A DNA stretch of 64,000 nucleotides from Nocardia sp. CY41 (GCF_009829325.1 NZ_VUOS01000025.1:1-64000), one strand, 5' to 3'; shown: positions 1-8,998, counted from the stretch's first letter. Notes: generated by a model not told the origin, from the letters alone. Numbers and translations: made by a program.

Positions 1-430
1 CCACCGTCGTCCCCGCCGCATCCGTGCGCCCGCCACGAGCATGCCCCGACTCGATCCGCCCGATCCCCGCCAGCAAACTCCACGACAACCCACACCCCGG
101 CGTCGAGGACGCCAACGCCAACTCCGCATTCCGATACGCCGCCAACACCACCTCGGGAATCCCCAACGCGCCGCCCGCCGAGGGCAACCTCATCTCCTGC
201 AGCGGGACCGGACCCGCGAACGGCGCCCCCGGAGTCACCGCCCGCAATCGCCGTGGCCCCTCCGCCGTCACCGGCAACAAGCCCACCACCCGCGACTCGG
301 CACTCGCCGCCGCCAGCACCTCCGGTGCCCGCGGCGCCGGCTCACGCACCGGCGTCTGCACCCCCGAACCACTCACCACCGCACCAGCAACAACCAAAGC
401 CGAGACCGTTATCGGAGCAGATACACGCAT
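1..430 (-). CDS. Lytic murein transglycosylase, N-terminal part (runs off left edge)
   Basis: Reading leftwards from ATG 430, 143 codons stay open to the window edge. The product starts with a signal-peptide-like hydrophobic stretch (residues 4-20), then an Ala/Pro-rich linker. From residue 90 it has the conserved GIPEVVLAAYR segment and GIGRIESGH, whose glutamate (E127) fits the catalytic acid of MltB-type lytic transglycosylases, which cleave peptidoglycan beta-1,4 links to 1,6-anhydro ends outside the membrane. The C-terminal half is missing from the window. DUF1003 and CBS/MgtE_N genes lie upstream on the same strand, as I recall for M. tuberculosis Rv1230c-Rv1232c. I see no strong Shine-Dalgarno before the ATG, so the exact start is uncertain; the family call is firm. 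Confidence 0.85.
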   Translation of the reverse strand, partial: MRVSAPITVSALVVAGAVVSGSGVQTPVREPAPRAPEVLAAASAESRVVGLLPVTAEGPRRLRAVTPGAPFAGPVPLQEMRLPSAGGALGIPEVVLAAYRNAELALASSTPGCGLSWSLLAGIGRIESGHARGGRTDAAGTTV

Positions 431-514
431 TCGGCCACACCCAATCCTCGACGTCGTGGGAGCGGCTGTCCGGGACATCCCCTGCCCTGGCCGCTCTGGA
501 CAACGTTGTCCAGG

Positions 515-1165
515 TTACCCACCAGTCAGGTCCTTATTCGGCATTTCTGGTTGATCATCGGTTACCGACGGTGAAACCGATGCCGGAGCGGGCTTTCGGC
601 CGGAGCTTTTCTTGCGGGCGCCCTTTCCTCCGCTTTCCGACCGGATCTCGTGATCAGGGGATTCCACGGCCTCCATCCGGTCCAGAATCCCTTTCAGCTC
701 ATCCAATTCCCGGCGCAGGTAATCACGCGTGGCCACTTCACCGACCGCGATGCGCAATGCCGCCAGTTCGCGGGCCAGAAACTCGGTGTCCGCCTTGGTC
801 TGAGCGGCCCGCACCCGGTCCTCCTCCAGGGCGACCCGGTCGCGGTTGTCCTGCCGGTTCTGCGCCAGCAGGATCAGCGGCGCCGCGTAGGCCGCCTGGG
901 TGGAGAACGCCAGATTCAGCAGGATGAACGGGTACGGATCCCAGCGCAACGCGACCACGAAGACGTTCAACGCGATCCAAACCAGCACGACGATCGTTTG
1001 CACTGCGAGATACCGGCCGGTCCCTAGGAATCGCGCCACCCGCTCGCTGCTGCGGGCCAAGGCCTCGGCGTCCCATTCCAATCGGAACCTGCTCTCCACC
1101 GGCGTCTCCAGACGCTGGCGGGCCCTGCTGTGACCGAGCCGCACGCCCGGGTCGTTCTCGCTCAC
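515..1165 (-). CDS. DUF1003 family membrane protein
   Basis: A 216-residue protein with two membrane helices (about residues 52-73 and 79-101) in the DUF1003 signature: the PYPFILLNLAFSTQAAYAAP stretch is followed by LILLAQNRQ and NRDR. A charged, probably coiled-coil segment (110-170) and a Lys/Ser-rich tail follow. The function of DUF1003 is unknown; in actinobacteria it usually sits beside CBS/MgtE_N genes, as here. I chose GTG 1165 because AAAGGA lies 6 nt upstream in the gap after the preceding gene. An in-frame ATG at 1222 would add 19 residues and overlap the upstream gene, and its apparent ribosome site is only that gene's QEE codons. Probably cotranscribed with the CBS protein. Confidence 0.85.
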   Translation of the reverse strand: MSENDPGVRLGHSRARQRLETPVESRFRLEWDAEALARSSERVARFLGTGRYLAVQTIVVLVWIALNVFVVALRWDPYPFILLNLAFSTQAAYAAPLILLAQNRQDNRDRVALEEDRVRAAQTKADTEFLARELAALRIAVGEVATRDYLRRELDELKGILDRMEAVESPDHEIRSESGGKGARKKSSGRKPAPASVSPSVTDDQPEMPNKDLTGG

Positions 1166-1202
1166 GGTCTGTCCTTTCGGGCGGGTGCGGGGCTCCGCGC
1201 GG

Positions 1203-2483
1203 TCACGCTCCGCCCCGCTCATCGGTCTCTTCCTGGTCGCGCCAGTCCTCCGGCAGCAGATGGTCGAGGACGTCGTCGACGCTGACCGCACCGAGCAGGT
1301 GGTTCTCCTCGTCCACCACCGGTCCGCAGACCAGGTTGTAGGTCGCGAAATACCGCGTCACGGCGGCCAAAGGGAGTTCAGGGCGCAGCGGCGAAAGATC
1401 GGTGTCGAGAATGCCGCCCACCAGGTGGGCGGGGGGTTCACGCAGCAATTGCTGGATGTGCACCGAACCCAGGTATCGGCCGGTCGGCGTCGCGGTGGGC
1501 GGACGGACCACGAACACCATGGAGGCCAGCGCGGGCGTCAGGTCCGGGTTGCGCACCCGCGCCAGGGCTTCGGCCACCGTCGTGGAGGGCGTCAGGATGA
1601 CCGGTTTCGGCGTCATCAGACCGCCCGCGCTGTAGGGGGAGTGCTCGAGCAGCCTGCGCACCGGCTCGGACTCCTGCGGGTCCATCAGGGCGAGCAACGA
1701 TTCGGCCTCGCCCTCGGGCAGCTCGCCCAGCAGGTCGGCGGCGTCGTCGGGGTCCATCGCCTCCAGCACGTCGGCGGCCCTGCGCACCTCCAGATGACCG
1801 AGCAGCTCGACCTGCTCGTCGTCGGGCAGCTCCTGCACCACGTCGGCCAGACGTTCGTCGTCCAGCGCGACGGCCACCTCGATCCGCCGTTTCTCCGGCA
1901 GCTCCCGCAGCTGCTGCGCCACGTCGGCCGCGCGCATGCCCTCGAACCCTTCGAGCAGTTGCGTGACGTCCTGTCCCGGCCTGCCGATCTCGTAGGGCGT
2001 CAGGCCGGAGACCCTGGTCCAGTCCACCACGTGCACCGTGCGCCTGCGGCCGAGCCGCCGGTGCCCGCGCACCGCGACCCTGCTGACCAGCCAGTCCCTC
2101 GAACGGGTCTGTTCGATACCGAGATCGACCACGTGGACGTCCACGCCCGTCAGATCCGGCAGGTCCGGGTCCTCGACCCGCACCACCGAGTCGACGATCT
2201 GCGCCAGCGCGAGCATCTCGCCCGGACGCTGGGTGAACCGCCGCAGGCTGACCGTGCCGGTGTTCAGCGTGACCACGCCGGGTTCGATCGCGGTGATCCG
2301 CAGGATCGGCACGAAAATACGCCGCCGGGTGGGCAATTCGACGACCAATCCGTGCACGCGGGGCTGCTGGCGGTCGGAGCGGACGGCCACGACGACGTCA
2401 CGGATCCGGCCGATAGACTCGCCGTCCGGTCCCAGCACCGCCAAACCGGCCAGCCTGGCGACGTACACCCTGGTAGCTGCCAT
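1203..2483 (-). CDS. CBS / MgtE N-terminal domain protein (no transporter domain)
   Basis: 426 residues. The N-terminal 1-70 looks like a PRC-barrel-type beta domain with a related segment after it. Residues 175-285 are an MgtE_N superhelix (repeated LPxxxR/LLGxLxxxxAADVLEAMDPDDAADLL). Residues 287-420 hold two CBS motifs. The channel domain of real MgtE Mg2+ transporters is absent, so this is a cytoplasmic sensor or partner rather than a transporter; corA 2 kb away may be coincidence. It resembles M. tuberculosis Rv1232c (recalled). The ATG is preceded by TAGCCT with a 6-nt spacer and no Shine-Dalgarno, so the mRNA is probably leaderless. The downstream DUF1003 gene starts 37 bp after the stop. 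Confidence 0.85.
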   Translation of the reverse strand: MAATRVYVARLAGLAVLGPDGESIGRIRDVVVAVRSDRQQPRVHGLVVELPTRRRIFVPILRITAIEPGVVTLNTGTVSLRRFTQRPGEMLALAQIVDSVVRVEDPDLPDLTGVDVHVVDLGIEQTRSRDWLVSRVAVRGHRRLGRRRTVHVVDWTRVSGLTPYEIGRPGQDVTQLLEGFEGMRAADVAQQLRELPEKRRIEVAVALDDERLADVVQELPDDEQVELLGHLEVRRAADVLEAMDPDDAADLLGELPEGEAESLLALMDPQESEPVRRLLEHSPYSAGGLMTPKPVILTPSTTVAEALARVRNPDLTPALASMVFVVRPPTATPTGRYLGSVHIQQLLREPPAHLVGGILDTDLSPLRPELPLAAVTRYFATYNLVCGPVVDEENHLLGAVSVDDVLDHLLPEDWRDQEETDERGGA

Positions 2484-2489
2484 GCTGCC

Positions 2490-2495
2490 AGGCTA
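2490..2495 (-). promoter_or_regulatory. -10 element of a leaderless promoter
   Basis: TAGCCT on the minus strand ends 6 nt before the ATG of the CBS/MgtE_N gene. No ribosome-binding site lies between, so transcription probably starts at the start codon. Inferred from spacing only. Confidence 0.45.
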
Positions 2496-2545
2496 GATGT
2501 TCGCGGGCGGGTGTTCGCACCCCGCCACGATCGACGGGAGTGATC

Positions 2546-3501
2546 ATGAAGCCGCGCCGTTCGGTGCTCGCCTGCCCGGGCAGCAACACGAAGATGATCG
2601 AGAAAGCCAAAACCCTGCCCGTCGACGAGGTGTTTCTCGATCTGGAGGACGCGGTCGCCCCGGTAGCGAAGGCCGAGGCGCGGGCGAACATCGTCGCGGC
2701 GCTGAACGACTCCGGGTGGGGAACGCAACTGCGCGTGGTCCGGGTCAACGACTGGACCACCGAATGGACCTACGCCGACGTCATTTCCGTGGTCGAAGGC
2801 GCGGGCGCGGCGCTGGACGCGATCCTGCTGCCCAAGGTGACCGACGCGGGGCAGGTGCGCGCGCTGGACCTGCTGCTCACCCAGCTGGAGAAGACCTGTG
2901 GGTTGGACGTCGGCCGGATCGGGATCGAGCCGCAGATCGAGAACGCGCTGGGGTTGCGCAACATCGACGCCATCGCCACCGCAAGTCCCCGGGTGCAGAC
3001 CCTGGTCTTCGGCCCGGCGGACTTCATGGCCAGCATCAACATGCGCACCTGGTGGTCGGCGAACAGCCGGAGGGCTACGACACCGGCGACGCCTACCACC
3101 ACATCCTGATGACCATCCTGCTCACTGCCCGCGCCCACGGTCTGCAGGCGATCGACGGCCCGTACCTGCAGATAAGGGATGTCGAGGGCTTCCGGCGGGC
3201 CGCCGCGCGCACGGCCGCGCTGGGTTTCGACGGCAAGTGGGTGCTGCACCCCGGCCAGATCGAGGCGGCGAACGAGATCTTCAGCCCCCGCCAAGCGGAC
3301 TACGACCGCGCGGAGGAGATCCTCGACGCCTACGCCTTTCACACCTCGTCGGCCGGCGGCGCGCGCGGCGCGGTGATGCTCGGTGAGGAGATGATCGACG
3401 AGGCCAGCGCCAAAATGGCCCACGTGATCGCGGAAAAGGGCCGCGCGGCCGGAATGACGCGAACCACGCGTTTCACACCACCGCAGGATGCGCCGGAATA
3501 G
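2546..3501 (+). pseudogene. CoA ester lyase (HpcH/HpaI aldolase, CitE-like), disrupted by a 1-nt frameshift
   Basis: Starts at ATG 2546 behind GGGAG. The frame reads a CitE/malyl-CoA-lyase-type protein: RRSVLACPGSN, VFLDLEDAVAP (metal/CoA site region) and GIEPQIENALG (metal-binding Glu), up to FGPADFMASINMRT. At 3050-3052 the reading frame is lost. The expected continuation, LVVGEQPEGYDTGDAYHH, resumes in another frame and runs to the family C-terminus (KWVLHPGQIEAANEIF) and stop 3501. Inserting one base (ACC TGG to ACC CTG G) restores a 318-codon gene. The enzyme class cleaves or condenses malyl-CoA, citramalyl-CoA or similar esters; the substrate cannot be told. Either a real recent mutation or a miscalled C run, since both halves look fully conserved. 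Confidence 0.85.
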
Positions 3502-3513
3502 CAGAATGGAACT

Positions 3514-4005
3514 ATGACGAATCCCTTGGGGAACTCGAGCCGTGCGCGGCCAGGCCTCCCGACGCCACCGTCGGGCTGGCCGGTCGGCTCGTATCCGACC
3601 TATGTCGAGGCGCAGAAAGCGGTCGACTATTTGGCCGACAACCAGTTCCCGGTGCAGGACGTGACCATAGTCGGCGTCGACTTGATGCAGGTGGAGCGGG
3701 TTCTCTACCGGCTGACCTGGGGCAAGGTGATCGGCGGCGGCGTGGTCTCGGGCGCCTGGCTCGGATTGTTCCTCGGCCTGCTGCTCAGTCTGTTCACCAC
3801 CAGCGGCGCGCTGGGTCCGCTGCTCGTCGGCCTGGTCGGCGGCGTGATCTTCGGCGTCATCTCGACCTCGATCCCGTACGCCGCGACCAGGGGGCAGCGC
3901 GATTTCGCGTCCACCATGCAACTGGTGGCGGGCCGCTACGACGTGCTGTGCGATCCGAAGTCGGCCGAGCAGGCGCGGGACATGCTCGCGCGGCTGGCGA
4001 TCTGA
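3514..4005 (+). CDS. General stress protein 17M-like membrane protein
   Basis: 163 residues. The N-terminal part matches the GSP17M (YflT-type) fold: VGSYPTYVEAQKAVDYLADN, then FPVQDVTIVGVDL. A glycine-rich two-helix membrane hairpin follows (about residues 72-118, with GGGVVSGAWLGLFLGLLLSL and LLVGLVGGVIFGVI), then RYDVLCDP near the end. The gene is 12 bp downstream of the CoA ester lyase and 3 bp upstream of the next gene, so the three probably share an mRNA. The family is stress-induced in other bacteria; its molecular role is not known. The M. tuberculosis counterpart from gene order would be Rv1234 (recalled). Confidence 0.8.
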   Translation: MTNPLGNSSRARPGLPTPPSGWPVGSYPTYVEAQKAVDYLADNQFPVQDVTIVGVDLMQVERVLYRLTWGKVIGGGVVSGAWLGLFLGLLLSLFTTSGALGPLLVGLVGGVIFGVISTSIPYAATRGQRDFASTMQLVAGRYDVLCDPKSAEQARDMLARLAI

Positions 4006-4008
4006 CGC

Positions 4009-4590
4009 ATGGAAGTGCTGGAGACGGTCCGGACCGAGGTGCTGGGCCATTTCGGCGTGGACGCCGCGCAGGTGGACGCCGCGTCGGTCACTTTCCTGGG
4101 TCTGGAGCCGATCGAGATCCTGCGCATCGCCGAGGGCGATCTGGTGCACTACGTGACGCTGGGCGGCAGCAGGCATCCGATGGGCGATCCCGCGGCGGTG
4201 CACGCCGATCCGGTGCGCGGGCCGCGCGCGGAACTGGTGCTGACGTTGCGCTCCGGGGTCGGCGCCAGCTCGGGCCTGGCCAAGTCGCTCGGCGTGCTGG
4301 CCGCGGCGCCGGTCGTGGAAGGCGTTGTGCTGCAAGCGGACGCGCTGCTGGATCTGGGTGAGCCGATGTGGCGCGACGCACCGTTCACCGCGGTTCTGCT
4401 CGGCGACAGCGACATTCCGGCGGTGCCGCTGCCCGACCCGGCCGAGCCGGTGCGGTATTTCGCGGTGACGCCGGTGACCGCGACGGAGGCGGCGTGGGTC
4501 CGGGTCCGTGGTGCGCAGGCGCTGCGGGAGGCGTGGCAGGAAGCCGGGATCGACGTGCGCGACCCGAGACGCGGCGCCGCCAGTTTGTGA
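4009..4590 (+). CDS. Suppressor-of-fused (SUFU)-type domain protein
   Basis: 193 residues without a signal peptide or membrane segment. The pattern IEILRIAEGDLVHYVTLGGSRHPM, then AELVLTLR, resembles bacterial SUFU-domain proteins; the C-terminal part (VRYFAVTPVTATEAAWVRVR) also fits. These are small cytosolic proteins of unknown biochemical role, sometimes linked to polymorphic toxin immunity, but nothing toxin-like is next to it here. It begins 3 bp after the GSP17M-like gene, so translation is likely coupled. Family assignment is by recognised pattern and is moderately sure. Confidence 0.65.
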   Translation: MEVLETVRTEVLGHFGVDAAQVDAASVTFLGLEPIEILRIAEGDLVHYVTLGGSRHPMGDPAAVHADPVRGPRAELVLTLRSGVGASSGLAKSLGVLAAAPVVEGVVLQADALLDLGEPMWRDAPFTAVLLGDSDIPAVPLPDPAEPVRYFAVTPVTATEAAWVRVRGAQALREAWQEAGIDVRDPRRGAASL

Positions 4591-4602
4591 TCCGCCGCGC
4601 GG

Positions 4603-5685
4603 CTAGAGCCACTTGTTGCGGCGGAAGGTGAAGAACAGGCCGGTGCAGATGGCGAGGATGAGCGCCCAGACCATGGGATAACCCCAGACCTGGTGCAGTT
4701 CGGGCATGTGGTCGAAGTTCATCCCGTAGATGCCCGCGATCATCGTCGGCACGGCGGCGATCGCCACCCACGCCGAAATCTTGCGCATGTCGGTGTTCTG
4801 CTGCACGCCGATCCGGGCCAGCGCGGCGCTGATCAGCGCGCTGAGCGCCTCGTCGAAGTCGTTGATCCGTTCCGCCACGGCGGCGTGATGCTCGGCGACG
4901 TCGCGCAGATAGCGCCGGACCTCCTTGGGCACCGGCAGATCCGGTTTGTGACCGAGCAGCTCCAGCGGTGCGGCGAGCGGATTCACCGCGCGCCGCAACT
5001 CGACCACCTCGCGCTTGAGCTGGTAGATCGACTCCACGGTGACCTTGCTGCGCGGGGTGAAGATCTCCTCTTCCATCTCGTCGATGTCGTTCTCGACGGA
5101 CTGGGCCACGTCGATGTAGGAGTCCACCACCCGGTCGGCGATCGCGTGCAGGACCGCGCCGGGGCCCAAGGCCAGCTGCGCGGGGTCCTCCTCCAAGGCC
5201 TTGCGTACCTCGGCCAGCCCGGAATGCTCACCGTGCCGGACCGCGACCACGAAATCCGGACCGGTGAACACGATGATCTCGCCGGTCTCCACGATCTCGC
5301 TAACGCTGTCGATTTCGTGCGGGACGTAGCTGACCGTGCGCAGCACCAGCAGCAACGAGTCGTCGTATCGCTCCAGCTTGGGCCGCTGGTGGCGCTGTAA
5401 GGCGTGTTCGGTGGCCAGTTGGTGCAACCCGAACGTCTCGGCGATGTCGGCCATCTGCGCGGCATCCGGATCGTGCAGGCCGAGCCAGACGAAGCCGGTG
5501 TCCTCCTCGCGGGCTCGGGCGAGTGCCGCCTGGTGGGTGAACCGGCCGGGCAGGCGTTCGCCGTCCACGTACACCGCGCAGTCGACGATCGCCTGCGCCG
5601 TCGGCACCGGGATGAACCGCTGCTCGTGCTGCGCTGGTGACCGGCCGGATCCACGGAGTGAGGAAAGCGGGGAGAAGGACGGCAC
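4603..5685 (-). CDS. corA: CorA family magnesium/cobalt transporter
   Basis: 360 residues. A large N-terminal cytosolic alpha/beta domain (VDCAVYVDGERLPG, FVWLGLHDPD, YDDSLLLVLRTV) is followed by a long helical stalk and two C-terminal membrane helices (about 305-320 and 335-352). The signature YGMNF is at 320-324, right after the first helix, and the protein ends in the basic RRNKWL. CorA forms homopentameric channels for Mg2+ and Co2+. GTG 5685 is the chosen start, giving the usual family length; the frame stays open about 300 codons upstream but antisense to the PHP gene, so that extension is an artefact. It ends 13 bp from the convergent SUFU-domain gene. Confidence 0.92.
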   Translation of the reverse strand: MPSFSPLSSLRGSGRSPAQHEQRFIPVPTAQAIVDCAVYVDGERLPGRFTHQAALARAREEDTGFVWLGLHDPDAAQMADIAETFGLHQLATEHALQRHQRPKLERYDDSLLLVLRTVSYVPHEIDSVSEIVETGEIIVFTGPDFVVAVRHGEHSGLAEVRKALEEDPAQLALGPGAVLHAIADRVVDSYIDVAQSVENDIDEMEEEIFTPRSKVTVESIYQLKREVVELRRAVNPLAAPLELLGHKPDLPVPKEVRRYLRDVAEHHAAVAERINDFDEALSALISAALARIGVQQNTDMRKISAWVAIAAVPTMIAGIYGMNFDHMPELHQVWGYPMVWALILAICTGLFFTFRRNKWL

Positions 5686-5769
5686 GGTGTCGATGCTACG
5701 TCGCCGCGGGCTGCCGGATGGTCGCCTGCGCGTGCGGGACGATGCCACCGCACTGTAAGACTTGAAAGC

Positions 5770-6624
5770 GTGCGCATCGACCTGCATACCCACTCGACCG
5801 CGTCCGACGGCACCGACACACCGGCCGAACTCGTGCGGAACGCGGCCGCGGCGGGCCTGGACGTCGTCGCGATCACCGATCACGACACCACGGCCGGATG
5901 GGCGGAAGCGGTCGACGCGCTGCCGAAGGGGATGACGCTGGTCCGCGGCATGGAGATGTCGTGTGTGGGCCTGGGCGAGGACGGCTGGCCGGTGCCCGTG
6001 CATTTGCTGGCGTACTTGTTCGACCCGACCCATCGCGGGTTCGCCGACGAACGCGAGCGGTTGCGCGCCGAACGGGTGGAACGGCTGCGCGCGATGGCCG
6101 AGCGGATGGCGGCCGACGGACTGCCGATCGACCCGGATGCGGTGCTGGCCTCGGCGGGTCCTTCGGCGGGACGCCCCCATCTGGCTCGCGCGCTGGTCGC
6201 CGCCGGTGTGGTGCCGAGCGTGGACGCGGCGTTCGACGAATTGCTCGCCCCGCACGGCCGCTACTACGCCGAGAAGGCCGACACTCCGCTGCGGCGTGCG
6301 GTGCAGATGATCGCCACGGCCGGCGGGGTCAGCGTCCTGGCGCACACCAGGGCCCGCAAGCGGGGCAGGCTGCTCGCCGTCGACGACATCCGGGAGCTGG
6401 CCGGCCTCGGGCTCGGCGGCTTGGAGATCGACCATCCCGACCACTCCGCGGCCGACCGCGCGCTGCTCACCGACCTCGCCGCCGAACTCGGCCTGCTCAC
6501 CACCGGTTCGTCGGACTACCACGGCACCAACAAGACCATCCGGCTCGGCGAATTCACGACCGATCCCGCGCAATTCGAGAAGCTGGCCGGCAAGGCTTCC
6601 GGCGTGCCGGTGATCGCCTCGTGA
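5770..6624 (+). CDS. PHP-domain phosphoesterase (RNase AM / TrpH-type)
   Basis: 284 residues beginning MRIDLHTHSTASDGTDTP with the metal-binding HTH motif, followed by ITDHDT (residues 35-40) and the C-terminal SSDYHG motif. Length and motif set match the single-domain PHP proteins that hydrolyse 3',5'-nucleoside bisphosphates or trim RNA 5' ends; the exact substrate is inferred from the family. The start is GTG 5770, 84 bp from the divergent corA start. The next gene's GTG overlaps this gene's TGA (GTGA), so the two are translationally coupled. Confidence 0.85.
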   Translation: MRIDLHTHSTASDGTDTPAELVRNAAAAGLDVVAITDHDTTAGWAEAVDALPKGMTLVRGMEMSCVGLGEDGWPVPVHLLAYLFDPTHRGFADERERLRAERVERLRAMAERMAADGLPIDPDAVLASAGPSAGRPHLARALVAAGVVPSVDAAFDELLAPHGRYYAEKADTPLRRAVQMIATAGGVSVLAHTRARKRGRLLAVDDIRELAGLGLGGLEIDHPDHSAADRALLTDLAAELGLLTTGSSDYHGTNKTIRLGEFTTDPAQFEKLAGKASGVPVIAS

Positions 6625-6887
6625 GATTCGTGCGTGGACTCAGCGGCGTGGTCGCCGGGGGGACCGTGGTGGGCATGCTGATCGTGGTCGGCACCGCCGT
6701 CCTCGCCGACCGGCGCGGATTCCCCGGTCCGGGCGGCGAATCGGTCGCCTGGCATGTGGGGGCCGCGACGGTCGCCCTCGCGGCGCAGATCTACGCGGAT
6801 CGGCATCGCGGTGTGGCCGCCTTGACCGCGTCCATAACGGTTTTCGTGGCTGCTGGATTATTGCTCTGGACCCAATGGTGGAGCTGA
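6621..6887 (+). CDS. Small membrane protein, 88 aa
   Basis: Starts at GTG 6621, overlapping the TGA of the PHP gene in a GTGA arrangement, and encodes 88 residues: MRFVRGLSGVVAGGTVVGML at the N-terminus and LLLWTQWWS at the end. Three hydrophobic segments (about 6-28, 43-58, 64-84) suggest an integral membrane protein. I do not recognise a family. The coupled start and clean hydrophobic pattern argue that it is a real gene. Confidence 0.65.
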   Translation: MRFVRGLSGVVAGGTVVGMLIVVGTAVLADRRGFPGPGGESVAWHVGAATVALAAQIYADRHRGVAALTASITVFVAAGLLLWTQWWS

Positions 6888-6911
6888 CCCCAGCGCTTTG
6901 GTTGCGGGCGG

Positions 6912-8480
6912 ATGAATTGTGCCCCAACATTTTTCTTTGTGACCGAATTCGAGACGGATGTACTGGTAATCGGCGGTGGTCCCGCCGGTGCCTGGGCGGC
7001 CGTCTCGGCCGCCGCGGCGGGCGCCACGGTCGTGCTCGTCGACAAGGCGCGCTCCGGGGCCTGCGGCCCGACCGCCTACGGCGCGATCTCGTTGTGGCAC
7101 CTTCCGCCCGGCCCCGCCCGGGACGAGGCGGTGCGGCGCGGGCACGCGCACGGCGGTGGGCTGGGCGATCCGGACTGGATGCACCGGGTGCTGGAGGAGA
7201 CCCAGCAGCGGATCGAGCAATCGGCTCGGTGGGGTTATCGCATCGCCGCTGACCCGGCGGGCCCGGCTCGGCGGCGGATCCATCTCGACGGCGCCCGCTA
7301 CCTGCGGCGGATGCGCCGCTCGGTGCGGGAAGCCGGGGTGCGCGTCCTCGATCACCATCCGGCTCTGCAATTGCTCGTCGACCGTGACGGCGTGGTGGCG
7401 GGCGCCACCGGACTACGCCACCACGACGGCTTCCCGCGGTGGACCGTGCGCGCGGGCGCCGTCGTGGTGGCCACCGGGGGCTGCGCGTTCCTGTCCGGCG
7501 CCGCGGGCACCGACGTGGACACCGGCGACGGTCTGCTGCTCGCCGCGGAGGCCGGGGCCGAGTTGTCCGGCATGGAGTTCTCCTGCGCCTACAGCCTGAT
7601 GCCGCCCGGGACGGCGAAGCAGGCCGCGATCCGGAGCCTCGCCTTGCGGTTCGCCCCGCTCTACGACGAATCCGGCGCCGAACTGTCCGGCCACCGCTCG
7701 GCGGCGCTCGTGGCCATCGCCGATGGTCGGCGGGTCTTCGCCGCCTTGGACGACGTGCCGGTCGACCGCCTCTCCCGGCCGGCACGCCAGGGCGTGGGCG
7801 GCCGCGCCGAGCGGGTGCCGCTGCGCGCCGTGCTGGAGGGCACCGTGCGCGGTACCGGGGGACTGCGTGCCACCGGACCGGATTGCGCCACGACCGTCCC
7901 TGGCCTGTTCGCCGCGGGCGATGTCGTCAGCCGCGAGGCGATCAGCGGCGCGGTGAGCGGATCCGGCTGGCTGGGCGGAGCGTGGGCGATCGCCTCCGGC
8001 GTCTGGGCGGGCACGGGCGCGGCGAAATTCGCCCGCACGGTGGATCGGCGGGCTCCGGTGCGCGAGGTCCCGGGGGCCGGGCTCAACGCCGTGGCTCGGA
8101 TCGATCCGCGGGCGGTGATCGGCCTCGTCCAAGAGCACACCTTGCCGTTGCGGCGTAGCTACTGGCGCAGCGCGGGCAGCCTGCGCGACAGCATCGGCGA
8201 GCTCGACGGGATGTGGCCGGGCGCCGAATTCGACCTCGGCGGCAGCGGCGCCGACCTGCTGCGCGCTCGGCAGGCCGCGGCGCTGCTGGCGGTGGCGCGC
8301 TGGACGAAATACAGTGCGTTGTTGCGTGCGGAGAGTCGCGGCATGCACCGCCGGACCGATCATCCCGGCGCGTCCGACACTTGGCGGATGCGGCTGACGA
8401 CAGGTGGCATGCGCGAGGTATGGGTGCGGACGGACGCGCCGCATCCGATACCGGAGCAGGCCCGCGATATCGTCGCTTGA
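6912..8480 (+). CDS. FAD-binding oxidoreductase (fumarate reductase/succinate dehydrogenase flavoprotein type)
   Basis: 522 residues. The FAD dinucleotide motif VIGGGPAGAWAA is at 19-30, VLVDKA follows at about 46, and the C-terminal FAD motif is VPGLFAAGDVVSREAISGAVSG. The middle (GACGPTAYGAISLW, TGGCAFL) fits the FAD_binding_2 family, which includes fumarate reductase, L-aspartate oxidase and APS-reductase-like flavoproteins. The 130-residue helical tail resembles the flavoprotein C-terminal domain. No iron-sulfur partner lies beside it, so donor and acceptor are unknown. Start could be ATG 6912 or GTG 6939 (VTEFETDVLVIGG); neither has a convincing ribosome site. Confidence 0.8.
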   Translation: MNCAPTFFFVTEFETDVLVIGGGPAGAWAAVSAAAAGATVVLVDKARSGACGPTAYGAISLWHLPPGPARDEAVRRGHAHGGGLGDPDWMHRVLEETQQRIEQSARWGYRIAADPAGPARRRIHLDGARYLRRMRRSVREAGVRVLDHHPALQLLVDRDGVVAGATGLRHHDGFPRWTVRAGAVVVATGGCAFLSGAAGTDVDTGDGLLLAAEAGAELSGMEFSCAYSLMPPGTAKQAAIRSLALRFAPLYDESGAELSGHRSAALVAIADGRRVFAALDDVPVDRLSRPARQGVGGRAERVPLRAVLEGTVRGTGGLRATGPDCATTVPGLFAAGDVVSREAISGAVSGSGWLGGAWAIASGVWAGTGAAKFARTVDRRAPVREVPGAGLNAVARIDPRAVIGLVQEHTLPLRRSYWRSAGSLRDSIGELDGMWPGAEFDLGGSGADLLRARQAAALLAVARWTKYSALLRAESRGMHRRTDHPGASDTWRMRLTTGGMREVWVRTDAPHPIPEQARDIVA

Positions 8481-8998
8481 GTCGCGGCCACGGCGTCTTG
8501 CCGGAGGCTTCCGGCAGCTGCGCCGGACTCACACCCTCGGAGCCCCGAGCAGTGCGATCGCTCACCGGGCCGCGCTCGTGAACGGGGAGTTTCCGCTTAC
8601 CTGAAGGTAATTCCCGGCCCATACCGTTGGGTGATGGAGCGCGACACGGCCCAGGGGGTTACCGGTTTGGCAACTGGCCTACCGGACTGGCAGAATGTGT
8701 CGGATTCCTTACCTCCGCCACCGCCGGGTGAGGGAATCACGGAGGTCTCCGCCTCGCCGACGTACCGTCGCGACCCGCGAGATCGCACCGCATGTTCTGT
8801 CCGGGCCCACCCGTCCGGTTCTGTTTCGCGGATCAGTGCCGCGCCGCCCTCGAGATACCGGCAAGTCGTGTTCGCTCGCTCGCAGCCGCCTCGAAACATA
8901 CCGGTCAGCGTGCCCGATGAGCCCAGTGAAACGACTTATACCCATTACCCAGTGGTAACCGTCCCCCGGTTTAGCCCGACCCGAGCAGGAGTGAAATC
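8481..8998. other. 518-bp non-coding region upstream of malic enzyme, with TTACC inverted repeats
   Basis: No convincing gene. Two short dyads share the same half-site: TTACCT-GA-AGGTAA at 8597-8610 and TTACC-CAGT-GGTAA at 8945-8958, the latter about 40 bp before the malic enzyme start. GTTACCGG also occurs near 8656. They may be regulator sites for the malic enzyme or a long 5' leader; no factor can be named. Confidence 0.4.

Noticed and set aside
24..574. Plus-strand frames at the left edge
   Set aside because: Shadows of the partial lytic transglycosylase on the minus strand.
2770..4335. Minus-strand 521-codon frame
   Set aside because: Opposite three real plus-strand genes with family motifs; no motif of its own.
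5686..6573. 296-codon upstream extension of corA
   Set aside because: It is antisense to the PHP gene and would give a CorA far longer than its family.
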